The notes below the pieces were generated by a model that saw only the letters and a list, made by a program, of their open reading frames with translations, was not told the origin of the DNA and ran no database searches. From assembly GCF_011299555.1 (NCBI RefSeq), contig NZ_CP049857.1:62001-126000 (forward strand): 64,000 bases of DNA, given 5' to 3'. The translations under genes were made by a program, and so were the position numbers. How positions within the stretch are numbered: the stretch's first letter is position 1; each line of letters starts with the position of its first letter. Shown here one piece after another: positions 1 to 8,659 of the stretch. Origin of the DNA: Dysgonomonas sp. HDW5A (lineage in GTDB: Bacteria; Bacteroidota; Bacteroidia; Bacteroidales; Dysgonomonadaceae).

Positions 1-1142
1 CCTAGAATACGATCTGATGTTTTTGTCTTTTTTCGAGCATCGAGTGAAGTAGAATATGATACATTATCTTTGTAGGTAAGATTAATTATTCCAGAAGTAA
101 GCTCTATTGCATTACCTATATCTTTTCCTTCTGAAGTTAATTGTAACTTATTCTCACTATTTATGTAACAACTATCAGCTTTTCCGGCAATCTTATCCGA
201 TAACGTTTTTACGGCATTAGTGATTGCATTATTCAGATTAGATATATCTACATTATTAGCTAATTGTCTCCAATCAGCATTATTTCCCCATGAGCTTACA
301 CTATCTCCGGCAAATATCTCAAAAATCCAGTTTTTTGAAGCTAGTTTATATATAATAAGTTGCCCTAATGTCCTATCTGAACTCTGTACTGCATTTCTTG
401 CATCAAGTGAAGTTTCAAAAGCATAATTCTTTTTTTCTTCCGAAACATTCAATGCTCCTCCTGAACCAACAACTTTCCAGCTCGAATCAGCTTTCCAGCT
501 ATCATCATTATATATATCTTCAACAGTAGAATATTCTATTACAATTTTCCCCTTAGTACGATATACTAAAATCTGATTTATCTCCCTTAAATGATTAGGC
601 ACAGCCAAACGAGCTTCTGATTTGCTGTCATAATCATACTTTTCTGTTACTTCCGAAATATTCAGCACATAATTAGCTTCTATAGCTCTCCATTGTGAGT
701 TTATATCCCACTGGTCTATATGTGCCCCCTCGAATACTTCTTTAAACCAGCAATATGTGCTAGTTCCTGCAACCTTAGCCCTATAGACTAACATCTGCCC
801 AAGTCCTCTAATATCTGCAGGAACAGCAGATCTTGCAGCCTTCGAATCTGTAAACTGATAATTATTAACTTCTTGAGATATATTTAAAAAACTATTTTTA
901 GGAGTACGTATATTCAAAGCCTTTGTTATAGCATCCTGAGACATTGATGAGGTCTTCGAATTACCGGTCTGTTGTAGACAAGGATCACCTCTGTAAGGTA
1001 ATTCGTTCCACTTATGGATGCCATCTCCTAATTTATACTGGTCGGAATCTAGTTCATACCCAACTTCCCCTTGAAGGAGCACAGGATTAATCTCTGCCCA
1101 ACGAGTTTTAGTATCCCGTCTATGTTGAAATCTATCTGCCAT
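1..1142 (-). CDS. Tail fibre / receptor-binding protein, partial (C-terminus outside window)
   Basis: Open from ATG at 1142 through the left edge, giving 380 residues without a stop. Residues 1-52 look like the N-terminal domain of phage major tropism determinants and related tail fibres: FQHRRDTKTRWAEINPVLL, then GEVGYE, then KLGDGIHKWNELPY. This domain attaches the fibre to the virion. From about residue 85 a module of about 70 residues is repeated three times (starting near 86, 160 and 231), and a fourth begins near 353. Each has LNxS, an aromatic strand, ARxAV, a G/NQxLxY strand and a closing W-rich strand. The same module occurs in the gene just upstream, 33 bp away and probably co-transcribed. 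Likely role: host recognition at the tail tip. The missing C-terminus would show whether it carries a receptor-binding or C-type lectin domain. Confidence 0.75.
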   Translation of the reverse strand, partial: MADRFQHRRDTKTRWAEINPVLLQGEVGYELDSDQYKLGDGIHKWNELPYRGDPCLQQTGNSKTSSMSQDAITKALNIRTPKNSFLNISQEVNNYQFTDSKAARSAVPADIRGLGQMLVYRAKVAGTSTYCWFKEVFEGAHIDQWDINSQWRAIEANYVLNISEVTEKYDYDSKSEARLAVPNHLREINQILVYRTKGKIVIEYSTVEDIYNDDSWKADSSWKVVGSGGALNVSEEKKNYAFETSLDARNAVQSSDRTLGQLIIYKLASKNWIFEIFAGDSVSSWGNNADWRQLANNVDISNLNNAITNAVKTLSDKIAGKADSCYINSENKLQLTSEGKDIGNAIELTSGIINLTYKDNVSYSTSLDARKKTKTSDRIL

Positions 1143-1175
1143 GATTAAATGTTTATATTATTAATTTTTATTTAT

Positions 1176-1946
1176 TTATCCGATTGCATCACCACAATCA
1201 ACAATTCTCGCACCACCATACACAGTATCGGCTCTGCCTCCGTCAAATACTCTTGACGAAGTGCCAAAATCTTCCCAATACTCAGTTTTTGCCCAATTTG
1301 ATATATTATTCCCGGTAAATTGCTGAGCTAACCAGTCCCCTGTAAATAATCGGAACAATACGACTTGTCCGGAAGCTCGCAAAAAATCAGGAACAGCATT
1401 TCGAGCTGTTGTTTTATCAACATAATCAAATTTTTTATTTATCTGAGATACGTTCAGAAACTCTTTTCTGTCTGTTTTATCTTTTACCGCTTCCTTTATA
1501 TATGCATCCGCCTCAGTTCCACCTATGGTAATATTTGTACTACCAAAGAACATGTCAAATGCTATGGTGCCGGCATCAATCTTCATATCAATCTTTGCCT
1601 GCCCATTATCCATGGCTAGCCCTTCGGGACCACATGCTATATATGGATCTAGTAATTGACAAGGGATACTCTTTCCGATTTTGACTTCGCTCCCTTTAGT
1701 CAGTCGAACTATGATGTTGAATGCTCCGGCATTAAGGTTTCGGGTCTGATCAGCAGTCAAGTCAATTTGAAAAGTATTAGTATCAATATTTGAGATAGTT
1801 GGTAATATTTTATTTGAATACGGAGTGAATAACTCTACTGATTTGGTATATCCACTAATATTCAACAACTTCGCTGGATTACTATTGTCATATGCAGCGA
1901 ATTTAATATTCAACGACTCACCTTTATAAAATTTCAAAGCTGTCAT
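1176..1946 (-). CDS. Phage tail/baseplate accessory protein with fibre-type repeat
   Basis: 256 aa. The N-terminal 100 residues form a beta-rich domain (KFYKGESLNIKF start) that resembles the upper-baseplate (BppU-like) domains preceding fibres in Gram-positive and Bacteroidota phages; this assignment is by pattern only. Residues about 163-228 hold one copy of the module repeated in the next gene (LNVSQINKKFDY, TARNAVPDFLR, GQVVLFR, then W residues). The C-terminus (RVFDGGRADTVYG, DCGDAIG) matches a short tail seen on many Bacteroidota phage structural proteins. It is the first gene of the leftward fibre pair, facing away from the tail operon. Likely a structural adaptor or short fibre. Confidence 0.6.
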   Translation of the reverse strand: MTALKFYKGESLNIKFAAYDNSNPAKLLNISGYTKSVELFTPYSNKILPTISNIDTNTFQIDLTADQTRNLNAGAFNIIVRLTKGSEVKIGKSIPCQLLDPYIACGPEGLAMDNGQAKIDMKIDAGTIAFDMFFGSTNITIGGTEADAYIKEAVKDKTDRKEFLNVSQINKKFDYVDKTTARNAVPDFLRASGQVVLFRLFTGDWLAQQFTGNNISNWAKTEYWEDFGTSSRVFDGGRADTVYGGARIVDCGDAIG

Positions 1947-2497
1947 CTGTTTACAATTTTATTGTTATATTCTTTTTTTGTATTCTCACACCTTTTCAAA
2001 AACAGTTCGTTTAAAATCTTTTTTATCCACTGACCAAACTGTAATTGTATTCAATGAAAGCTATAGTCGAAAGAGCCAATGGTTAATATACTATAGCATA
2101 TATCAGATATGGCTTTCCTTTTGATTTATTCAATTTCAGGAATATACCGAGTGATATAGGTATTTTTGATTGAGTTTTTCTCTGTACATGAATTTACCTG
2201 TGTCTTTATTTATATTATCAAATAAAAAATACTTTTTCGAGTATCTTTTCTTGATATCACTTCAACCGATTCACAATATATACCATTGTATTTTAAATAT
2301 TTATATCAATAAATAATAGTATATAGGGCCATGCATTTTCAATGTTTCCTGAAAACTACACAACAAAGGAAATCATTTTCAGTTGATAAAACAACTAAAA
2401 ATATCATTTTAACAACTTTTATCAGTCTTAATAGTCACTAATCGAAAATTAGCCCTTATATTTGCACTGACAATTGTTACAAATACAACCATTACTT
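1947..2497. other. Divergent intergenic region, fibre genes versus tail operon
   Basis: About 550 bp, AT-rich, with no convincing gene. It separates the leftward fibre pair from the rightward tail operon, so it should hold both promoters. A TAnnTTTG box for the rightward direction is at 2457-2464. A short inverted pair AGCCA/TGGCT lies around 2078-2120. I found no clear -7 box for the leftward direction. Confidence 0.5.
2457..2464 (+). promoter_or_regulatory. Bacteroidota -7 box (TATATTTG) for tail operon
   Basis: TATATTTG fits the TAnnTTTG -7 consensus and lies 33 bp before the ATG at 2498. No good -33 TTG element stands at the usual distance, so it may need an activator. Confidence 0.4.
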
Positions 2498-3076
2498 ATG
2501 AAAGAAAAAATCTTATTACAATTAAAAAATGCTGTAAAAAACAGCACATTCTCAGAACGTACATTTTCGGAAGTAGCAGATGCTATAACTAGGGGTATTA
2601 CAAATACTGGAATTGAAGAAAATAAAGCAGGGAAGTTTTTAAACGATTTGGCAACTATATTCAATACATTCCAAGGCGATGTAAACAGGCAAATCGTTGA
2701 AGCTGTAAAAAAGTCAGAACTTTTAGAAAAAGAAAAGATCGGGAATAAAAAAACTTCGGGAAAAAGGAGTAAACCCGGAATCAGCACAAATAAACCTTTA
2801 ACAGCTAAAGATATTGCCCTTATTGTGACAGAAGCTAATAAGCCTCTATTAGAAAAAATAAAAATAATCGAAGCAGGTTCAAGAAAATTAATTATTACTG
2901 AAGAAGTCAAAAGACAGCTTAAAACTCAATACAAGCTTAATGAAGATCTGTGTGACAAAATTATAGGATACTTAGATATTGGACCTGAAAGCACTGTTGA
3001 AAAAATCACGAAAAACGTACTAAAGGAATATAACGAATTGGCTACAGGTTTTGGCTTGCAAGAGTTAATCAAATAG
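2498..3076 (+). CDS. Phage helical protein, unknown function (scaffold-like?)
   Basis: 192 aa from ATG 2498; an in-frame TTG eight codons earlier would overlap the promoter region and is less likely. The sequence is charged and almost wholly helical: an N-terminal helical region (residues 1-75, LLQLKNAVKN onward), a basic Lys/Gly/Ser-rich linker (about 82-100, NKKTSGKRSKPG), and a C-terminal helical half. The first 70 residues have the pattern of small scaffold-like proteins that sit near structural genes in other Bacteroidota prophages, but I cannot confirm this. It is the first gene of the rightward tail cluster, 316 bp before the tail tube gene. If it is a capsid scaffold, a capsid gene should exist elsewhere. 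Confidence 0.45.
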   Translation: MKEKILLQLKNAVKNSTFSERTFSEVADAITRGITNTGIEENKAGKFLNDLATIFNTFQGDVNRQIVEAVKKSELLEKEKIGNKKTSGKRSKPGISTNKPLTAKDIALIVTEANKPLLEKIKIIEAGSRKLIITEEVKRQLKTQYKLNEDLCDKIIGYLDIGPESTVEKITKNVLKEYNELATGFGLQELIK

Positions 3077-3392
3077 CCTCTCAATTCAGATATGATTACA
3101 ATATTTTTTCAACATTGACAACATTGATATTACCAAAGGAGTGATATGGTGATATTCAATGAATAACAAACAAAATAATATTGATGAAAACTTAGTAACC
3201 AACGGAAACTGGTTTTAAATCATTAATTAAAGACAAGATGGAGACATAAAAAATATACCCCATCTAAAAAAGAAGGATTATAAATTCCTTAAATATTATT
3301 ATATCAGACAAATACTGATGAAAACAACTTAACAAGAAAATGAATTGCATTTTCTCAAACAATTAATTTATAAACAAATAAAACAAACAAAA
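3077..3392. other. Leader region of tail tube gene
   Basis: About 315 bp with no convincing gene. A small hairpin, AACCA with TGGTT around ACGGAAAC, lies near 3197-3214. A 19-codon open frame at 3159-3218 covers it but has no independent support. The long AT-rich leader probably carries a promoter for the highly expressed tail tube gene; I see no clear TAnnTTTG box. Confidence 0.35.
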
Positions 3393-3938
3393 ATGGCAAA
3401 TTTAACATTAAAAAAACCAACAGCTACACTTACTGCAAATTTAGGTTTATCAATCGGTCAAGCCGGAATCTACTGGGCTGCAAGAGGCAAAGTTTTAGAT
3501 TCTACAGAATGGACTCATTTGGGTGTTGTATTAGTAGGCACCGGTTCTATTACAGACGAAGCTCCCACAAAGACAGATATCAGCGTTGAGGAACTGGATA
3601 CACCTATCCACACAATCTGGGATAAAACTAGTGGAATGGTATATGAAGGAGATATTCCGGATTTATCTATAGAGTCAGCTATAAAGCTTTTAGGTGCTGA
3701 ACAAAATGCCTCATTCGATAACGTAGTAGGTCTTACAGGTCAAACTTTTGTAAAAGAAGGTATGTTTTGGCTACAATCTCAAAACGGTAAAGGAATTGTA
3801 TTTACAAATGCTTCGTTAGTAGCTAATATCTCAGGTAATGCTACAAAAACAGAAACATTAAACATACATATCCAAGTAACAGCCAATGCGGGAGGCGGAG
3901 CCGGATTTGAAGAAAAGTCAGTAATGCTTATTAACTAA
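3393..3938 (+). CDS. Phage major tail tube protein
   Basis: 181 aa from ATG 3393 (MANLTLKKPT). An in-frame upstream extension to 3345 lacks phage-like character. The protein is beta-rich, with Gly/Thr/Ala-rich strands (TATLTANLGLSIGQAG, TETLNIHIQVTANAGGGAGF), as expected for a Hcp/gpV-fold tail tube subunit. The main support is position: directly before two chaperone-size genes and the tape measure, the conserved order in siphophages and F-type tailocins. It would polymerise as hexameric rings around the tape measure. A strong hairpin after the stop (3964-3998) fits differential expression, since hundreds of copies are needed per tail. No contractile-sheath gene accompanies it. Confidence 0.7.
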   Translation: MANLTLKKPTATLTANLGLSIGQAGIYWAARGKVLDSTEWTHLGVVLVGTGSITDEAPTKTDISVEELDTPIHTIWDKTSGMVYEGDIPDLSIESAIKLLGAEQNASFDNVVGLTGQTFVKEGMFWLQSQNGKGIVFTNASLVANISGNATKTETLNIHIQVTANAGGGAGFEEKSVMLIN

Positions 3939-3963
3939 CCGGGTACAAATCAAGTAAGAACCT

Positions 3964-4000
3964 AAACAGGGGGTGGGAATACTCCCACTCCCTGTTTTAA
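3964..4000 (+). terminator. Hairpin terminator or attenuator after tail tube gene
   Basis: The arms AAACAGGG-G-GTGGGA (3964-3978) and TCCCAC-T-CCCTGTTT (3983-3997) pair over 15 bp with one G-T wobble and a 4-base ATAC loop, followed by TTAATAAAAA. The downstream chaperone ATG is only 14 bp further on, so this is likely a leaky terminator that sets the tail tube to chaperone ratio. Confidence 0.7.
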
Positions 4001-4013
4001 TAAAAAAATAATT

Positions 4014-4478
4014 ATGCAAGAAGCTTCAATAGATGCACAAGAACAACAAGGTGCCTTATTACTCAACAAAGCCATCAAAATCAGTGTAGGTAAATACATC
4101 TACCGCATTAAACCCATGAAGAAATATACAAACTGGCGTATATCGTATCATCTGGTTTCACAAAAGAAAATTAATCCGGATATCGCAGCTACAGTAGGAT
4201 CAATGCGTTATTACCAAATCGAACAAGCCAAAGTATTATCGCTCGCCATGCTGAATAACTATTGGAGTATAAAACTATTCCATTGGATTTATTGGCGTGT
4301 ACTACTACGCAGGTTGACCGAACAGGAGTACACTATTTTGTTGTCGGAAGTCATGCAGAGAATGGATGCAGGTTTTTTTTTGCACAATATCGAGATGGCA
4401 GAGAGGATAAACTCATTGATGAAAAAGAGGACTCAGGAGGAAGTCTTAGTTTCCCCAGCAGAACAGAAGCCGGATTAA
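4014..4478 (+). CDS. Tail assembly chaperone (G-like)
   Basis: 154 aa. It sits between the tail tube and tape measure genes, the position of the lambda gpG chaperone that coats the tape measure during tail assembly. The size (about 140-150 aa) fits. The sequence is helical and basic in the middle (KYIYRIKPMKKYTNWRISYH) with a charged C-terminus (QEEVLVSPAEQKPD). A run of nine T (4373-4381) lies in frame at the GFFL codons and contains a T-TTT-TTT heptamer, the classic -1 slip type. Slipping there would join this reading frame to the next gene as a 228-aa fusion. The stop codon also overlaps the next ATG (TAATG, 4476-4480), which alone would allow re-initiation. Confidence 0.55.
   Translation: MQEASIDAQEQQGALLLNKAIKISVGKYIYRIKPMKKYTNWRISYHLVSQKKINPDIAATVGSMRYYQIEQAKVLSLAMLNNYWSIKLFHWIYWRVLLRRLTEQEYTILLSEVMQRMDAGFFLHNIEMAERINSLMKKRTQEEVLVSPAEQKPD
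4373..4381 (+). promoter_or_regulatory. Candidate -1 frameshift slippery run (T9)
   Basis: Nine consecutive T; relative to the G-like frame the heptamer T-TTT-TTT is at 4373-4379. A -1 shift leads into an open frame that runs on to 4699 with no stop. Transcriptional slippage on T9 would have the same effect. Confidence 0.4.
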
Positions 4479-4699
4479 TGGCTTCATTCATCGAAAAATA
4501 CCATGTAACGAAAAAAGAATATATGAATATGCCGTGTGCTCTCATTTCGCTCATGATGTTAGATGCCCCCAAGGTATTGTACGGGAAAAAGGTAGCTGAC
4601 CATACTCAGGAAGAAATAGAAGAAATAGCATCAAAGAATAGAAATTTAAAACCAGTAACCATGTCAATGGCTGAAATACTTAAACAAAATGGCAAATAA
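4478..4699 (+). CDS. Tail assembly chaperone, T-like part (separate gene or frameshift product)
   Basis: If initiated at the ATG at 4478, which shares its A with the stop of the preceding gene (TAATG), this is a 73-aa protein (MASFIEKYHV to EILKQNGK). The same frame is open back past the T9 run at 4373-4381, so it may instead be the C-terminal part of a G-T fusion made by -1 frameshifting, as in lambda. The 3' end overlaps the tape measure start by 11 bp. The frame also opens further upstream with a TTG at 4262, but that part overlaps the G-like frame and is unlikely to be used alone. The protein is helical and acidic/basic with no known catalytic motif. Function inferred from position only. 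Confidence 0.5.
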   Translation: MASFIEKYHVTKKEYMNMPCALISLMMLDAPKVLYGKKVADHTQEEIEEIASKNRNLKPVTMSMAEILKQNGK

Positions 4700-7600
4700 T
4701 GATACAGGATCTTTATCCTACTCTTTAAATATAGATACTTCACAAATTTCTAAAGAAATAAGAAATGTGGAGAAACAACTGTCTACAATCAGTATGATTG
4801 CAGATATGTCAGTAAATACAGATGCAGAACAGATTATCGAAGCTATTAAAACTGCATTAATGGCTGAAGATTTTAAGCTGAAGGTCACATTGGATGACAG
4901 TTTTAATAAAACCATTAATCAAGCTTTTTCAATAGCTGACAGTGCAGCAAATGGTGCATTAGAAGGAGCTCTGTCTGCTGGACTAAAAGGAGGCATAGCC
5001 GGTTTTGCAGTGAATGGAGTGATGGCACTCGTAGGTGCTTATACAGATTACTCCAATGAGCAAGAACGAATACAAATGAAGACTGCTCAAACTATAGAAG
5101 GAATAAATCTTCAGCAACAAAGCGTAAATGGATTATTTAATCAACTAACCAATCTTACAAACAGTACGGCAGATAGCAACACGATTACTTCGGAACGAAT
5201 AAGGTTACTAAATGAATTAGCCAGTATAGAACCTGTATTAGCTGAATCCTTACGACAACAAGCTGATGACCAGAACATACTAAATACAGCTATGCAGCAA
5301 TACAATACTTTGGCTGAATTTAAGAGCTTCTCTCTTTTTCTTGCAAACGAAAATAAAGGGCTATTCTCTGACAATCTAGTGGAAACACTAAATGAACTTG
5401 GAGAAGTTGAGAGCAAATTAAAAATAGCAGAATACAAAGTACAAAAAACGTACAATAGGGCATATGAAGTTTTTAATGGAGGGGGCAATGGCAAGTACGC
5501 AAAAGACCTAGAAGGATTAAGCGAGAACACCTTACAACAAATAAATCAAATATTTGCAACTAAAGAATCCGAAGCAAAAAAATTAGAAGAATTAAGCGGA
5601 ATACTCAACAGAAGTACTCAAGGACTAGCAGGAGTGAGCTTTGCAGAATCTTCAACTCAAAAAAATCTGATTAATATAATCGGTGGAAGTCTAAAAGATG
5701 ATAGCTTAAATGACTTCAAAGGTATAAGCTACGATTTCAGTGAAGAAAGAAAAGAGGCTGAACAAGCTATACTTGAATTCACCGATAACATTAAAGCTCA
5801 CATGGCAGTCAAAGGACTGGATATGAAACAAAATGAAGATGGTATAAGGAATTATATCAAAACATGGGGTGGATTAAGTGAATATGCTCAAAAAGAAATC
5901 TTGCTCAATCTAGGCATAAAATGGGATAATCCTGTGCAAAAACTAGAGCAATGGCAAACAGAAATACAAGGAATTTTAGGAAATTCTATCTCTATTAATG
6001 TAAATACCACAATGCCACAGGTAATTGCAGATATACGAAGCAAATACGCTGTATTGAAGCAATCAATGGAAAGCTTAGAGCCAATCTATATAAAAGCTAA
6101 ATATAATTTAGAAAACAATATTCCTCTTGATCCGATCACTAAAAGCGGATACGAACAGTACACAGCTAATCAAAATGTTGCCAACAAATATATAACTGCT
6201 GGAAACGCGTTACAATTCGACTTGAATCCGCCTAAAACAAATACACCAAGAGCTACTGAACCCCAAAAAGACAAAATACTTGAGGCTTATAAGAAACAAA
6301 TAGAACTCATCAAAAAACTGAGTACTGTATATAAACAAAATAAAGAAATATGGAGTGATAATGTTGCTTTGGATAAAACTTTTGAGAGCTATAAAGATCA
6401 ATTAGATGCTTTGGAATTAAATAAAGATAATCTTAATATAAAAAATCCTAGCGGTTTTTATAAAGATATTCAATCTAAAGTAGCCAAAAACAAGGTGAGA
6501 AAAGAAGCTATAGATCCAATGGTACTTGACGACCTGCTAAACATAGAACAGGAAGGACAAAAAGAAGAGTGGAGCAATTTAAACAAAGAAATAGAAAAAA
6601 CTAAAAAAGCCTATGAACTATATGACAGTCTACGTAAAAAAATAGGAGATGATAAAGCGAAAGAATTTGTAAAATCTGACACCGGAGTAGAAATATCAGA
6701 GAATAGCTTTAGTGATTATTTCAATGGGATGATTGCAGCAAATAAGACTATGTCTGAGAAAATGAGCAATGATCTAAAAGATAAATATACAGCCAAAGCT
6801 AAAGAAACTTTAACGAGTTTGCTTCAAGACTTTCAGACTGCTGAAGATAAACTTAAAGCAATAAATACTAAATATGATAAATATAAAGCTGATCTGGATG
6901 CTAATAAAGCAAACATGGATCCTACTAGATATGAAGCTACAAATAAATTAATAAATGAAGGTCGACAAAAGGAAATATCGGGATTGAGTGATGGTTTGTT
7001 AGAAAAATCCGACACTTATAAAAGTCTTTTTGAAGAAGCAACCAAAGCCTCAGAAAAAGAAATTACTTTTTTAATTGAAAAATTCAAAACTGCTATTGCA
7101 GAAGCAAAAGATTCTTTAAAAAAAGAAGACGAAAGTGGAGACGGTTTATTGCATCTTAATATCGATGGAAAAGAAATTATCCGCACACAGGAACAAGTAG
7201 ATGATTTTGTAAAAAAGTTAGATAAAGAAGAAAAGAAAATTATAGAAAAGAATCCTTTCAAAGCTCTAGGGGAAAGCTTTAAGGATTTAGATAAAAATCG
7301 AGATCTATTAAAAAATATTAAAAATGAGATAAAAACTTTAGAAGGAGACTTAGAAAATGCTCAGCCCGGAGAAGAAGCTGACGGCATAAGAACAAAGATA
7401 AAAGCATTAGAAGGTGATTTAAAAGAAGTTGATGCACAAAATTCTACCACTTGGTCAAATATGGCAACGCAGATAAGCAATGCTACCAAACAAGCCACAG
7501 ACTTAGGAAATTCTTTTGTTTCTCTTTATTCTTCCTTTGCTCCGGGAGACACAGATACAGCCGGTACAATGACTGATATCATAGGAATTGTAGGAGGGGT

Positions 7601-8648
7601 CGGCGAAGCCGGTGCAGGCATTGCGCGCATAGCTTCAGGAGATGTAATAGGCGGTCTTACACAAGGTATTAAAGGTGTAGCTTCTGTAGTATCTTCAATA
7701 ACTTCTTTAGGAGACCGTAAACATGAAAAAGAAATACGCCGTATTCAAAAAGCCATTGACGAATCTAAAATAGCATATGAAGAACTGGGGAGGGCAGCAA
7801 CCAAAGCTTTTGGAGATGCAGCATACAATGCACGCAAAGCACAAATCGCTCAACTCAAATTACAGCAAACCCTTCTACAGCAACAGATAAAAGAAGAACA
7901 AGATAAAAAGAAGACTGATAAAGATAAGGTAAAACAACTTGAGGAGCAATATCGCCAATTAGGAATCCAAATAGAAGATGGCTTAGGTTCAATATTGGAA
8001 AGTATGCTGGGAGGCAATATAAAATCCTTTGCAGGTCAGTTGAGCGATGCTTTATTAGATGCTTTTATGAAAGGAGAAGACGCTGCAGAAGGCTATCGAA
8101 GTAAAGTAAAAGATGTCATTGGCGACATCATGCGCTCTATTATCAAACAAAGATTAATAGAAGATGTACTGGGAAAAACTATCGACAAATATGTCAGCAA
8201 ATGGGTGGATACAGAAGGAAATCTGACTAAATCTCCTGAAGAAATGCTGAAAGACATGGTATTGATGGGTACTGAACTAGAATCGAAAGGTGATGTTCTA
8301 GCCAAAATGCTTGAAAATTTACCTGATGATGTGAAGAAGTATTTCCAAAAAGAAGCTGAATCTCAACAACTATCAGGATTATCAAAGGGCGTGCAAGGAA
8401 TGACTCAAGATACCGCTATGATACTCGAAGCCTATATGAATACTATACGAGATGTGGTTATCTCCATAATGATGAGTAACGAAAATCAGCTATCAATATT
8501 ACAAACTTCACAAATGATACAATCACAAATACTTACCGAAGTATCTGCCATAAATTCCAATACTGTAGCTCTTAATAGAGCATTCCAATCGGTAATAACC
8601 CAATCGGGTGGTGATAATGGAGCCGGAATAAGAGTTTACGTAAAATAA
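4689..8648 (+). CDS. Tail tape measure protein
   Basis: 1319 aa, by far the largest phage gene here and directly after the chaperones. It sets tail length and is later ejected; at the usual 1.5 angstrom per residue the tail would be roughly 200 nm. N-terminal residues 1-75 are amphipathic (SLSYSLNIDTSQISKEIRNV). A Gly/Ala-rich hydrophobic segment follows at about 88-118 (GALEGALSAGLKGGIAGFAV), then a long region of charged heptad-like helices. A second Gly-rich hydrophobic segment is at about 960-1005 (GIVGGVGEAGAGIARIASG), followed by strong coiled coil (QLKLQQTLLQQQIKEEQDKK) and a C-terminal helical domain. I see no lysozyme or peptidase motif. Start at 4689 overlaps the preceding gene by 11 bp, consistent with coupling. 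Confidence 0.9.
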   Translation: MANNDTGSLSYSLNIDTSQISKEIRNVEKQLSTISMIADMSVNTDAEQIIEAIKTALMAEDFKLKVTLDDSFNKTINQAFSIADSAANGALEGALSAGLKGGIAGFAVNGVMALVGAYTDYSNEQERIQMKTAQTIEGINLQQQSVNGLFNQLTNLTNSTADSNTITSERIRLLNELASIEPVLAESLRQQADDQNILNTAMQQYNTLAEFKSFSLFLANENKGLFSDNLVETLNELGEVESKLKIAEYKVQKTYNRAYEVFNGGGNGKYAKDLEGLSENTLQQINQIFATKESEAKKLEELSGILNRSTQGLAGVSFAESSTQKNLINIIGGSLKDDSLNDFKGISYDFSEERKEAEQAILEFTDNIKAHMAVKGLDMKQNEDGIRNYIKTWGGLSEYAQKEILLNLGIKWDNPVQKLEQWQTEIQGILGNSISINVNTTMPQVIADIRSKYAVLKQSMESLEPIYIKAKYNLENNIPLDPITKSGYEQYTANQNVANKYITAGNALQFDLNPPKTNTPRATEPQKDKILEAYKKQIELIKKLSTVYKQNKEIWSDNVALDKTFESYKDQLDALELNKDNLNIKNPSGFYKDIQSKVAKNKVRKEAIDPMVLDDLLNIEQEGQKEEWSNLNKEIEKTKKAYELYDSLRKKIGDDKAKEFVKSDTGVEISENSFSDYFNGMIAANKTMSEKMSNDLKDKYTAKAKETLTSLLQDFQTAEDKLKAINTKYDKYKADLDANKANMDPTRYEATNKLINEGRQKEISGLSDGLLEKSDTYKSLFEEATKASEKEITFLIEKFKTAIAEAKDSLKKEDESGDGLLHLNIDGKEIIRTQEQVDDFVKKLDKEEKKIIEKNPFKALGESFKDLDKNRDLLKNIKNEIKTLEGDLENAQPGEEADGIRTKIKALEGDLKEVDAQNSTTWSNMATQISNATKQATDLGNSFVSLYSSFAPGDTDTAGTMTDIIGIVGGVGEAGAGIARIASGDVIGGLTQGIKGVASVVSSITSLGDRKHEKEIRRIQKAIDESKIAYEELGRAATKAFGDAAYNARKAQIAQLKLQQTLLQQQIKEEQDKKKTDKDKVKQLEEQYRQLGIQIEDGLGSILESMLGGNIKSFAGQLSDALLDAFMKGEDAAEGYRSKVKDVIGDIMRSIIKQRLIEDVLGKTIDKYVSKWVDTEGNLTKSPEEMLKDMVLMGTELESKGDVLAKMLENLPDDVKKYFQKEAESQQLSGLSKGVQGMTQDTAMILEAYMNTIRDVVISIMMSNENQLSILQTSQMIQSQILTEVSAINSNTVALNRAFQSVITQSGGDNGAGIRVYVK

Positions 8649-8659
8649 TAAAGAAAAAC

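Noticed and set aside
2449-2910. 153-codon frame opposite the 192-aa helical protein gene
   Set aside because: It is antisense to a gene with better composition; its Phe/Ser/Ile-rich translation is typical of the reverse complement of Lys/Glu-rich coding sequence.
3159-3218. 19-codon frame in the tail tube leader
   Set aside because: Too short to support, and it covers a small hairpin that may be its own feature.
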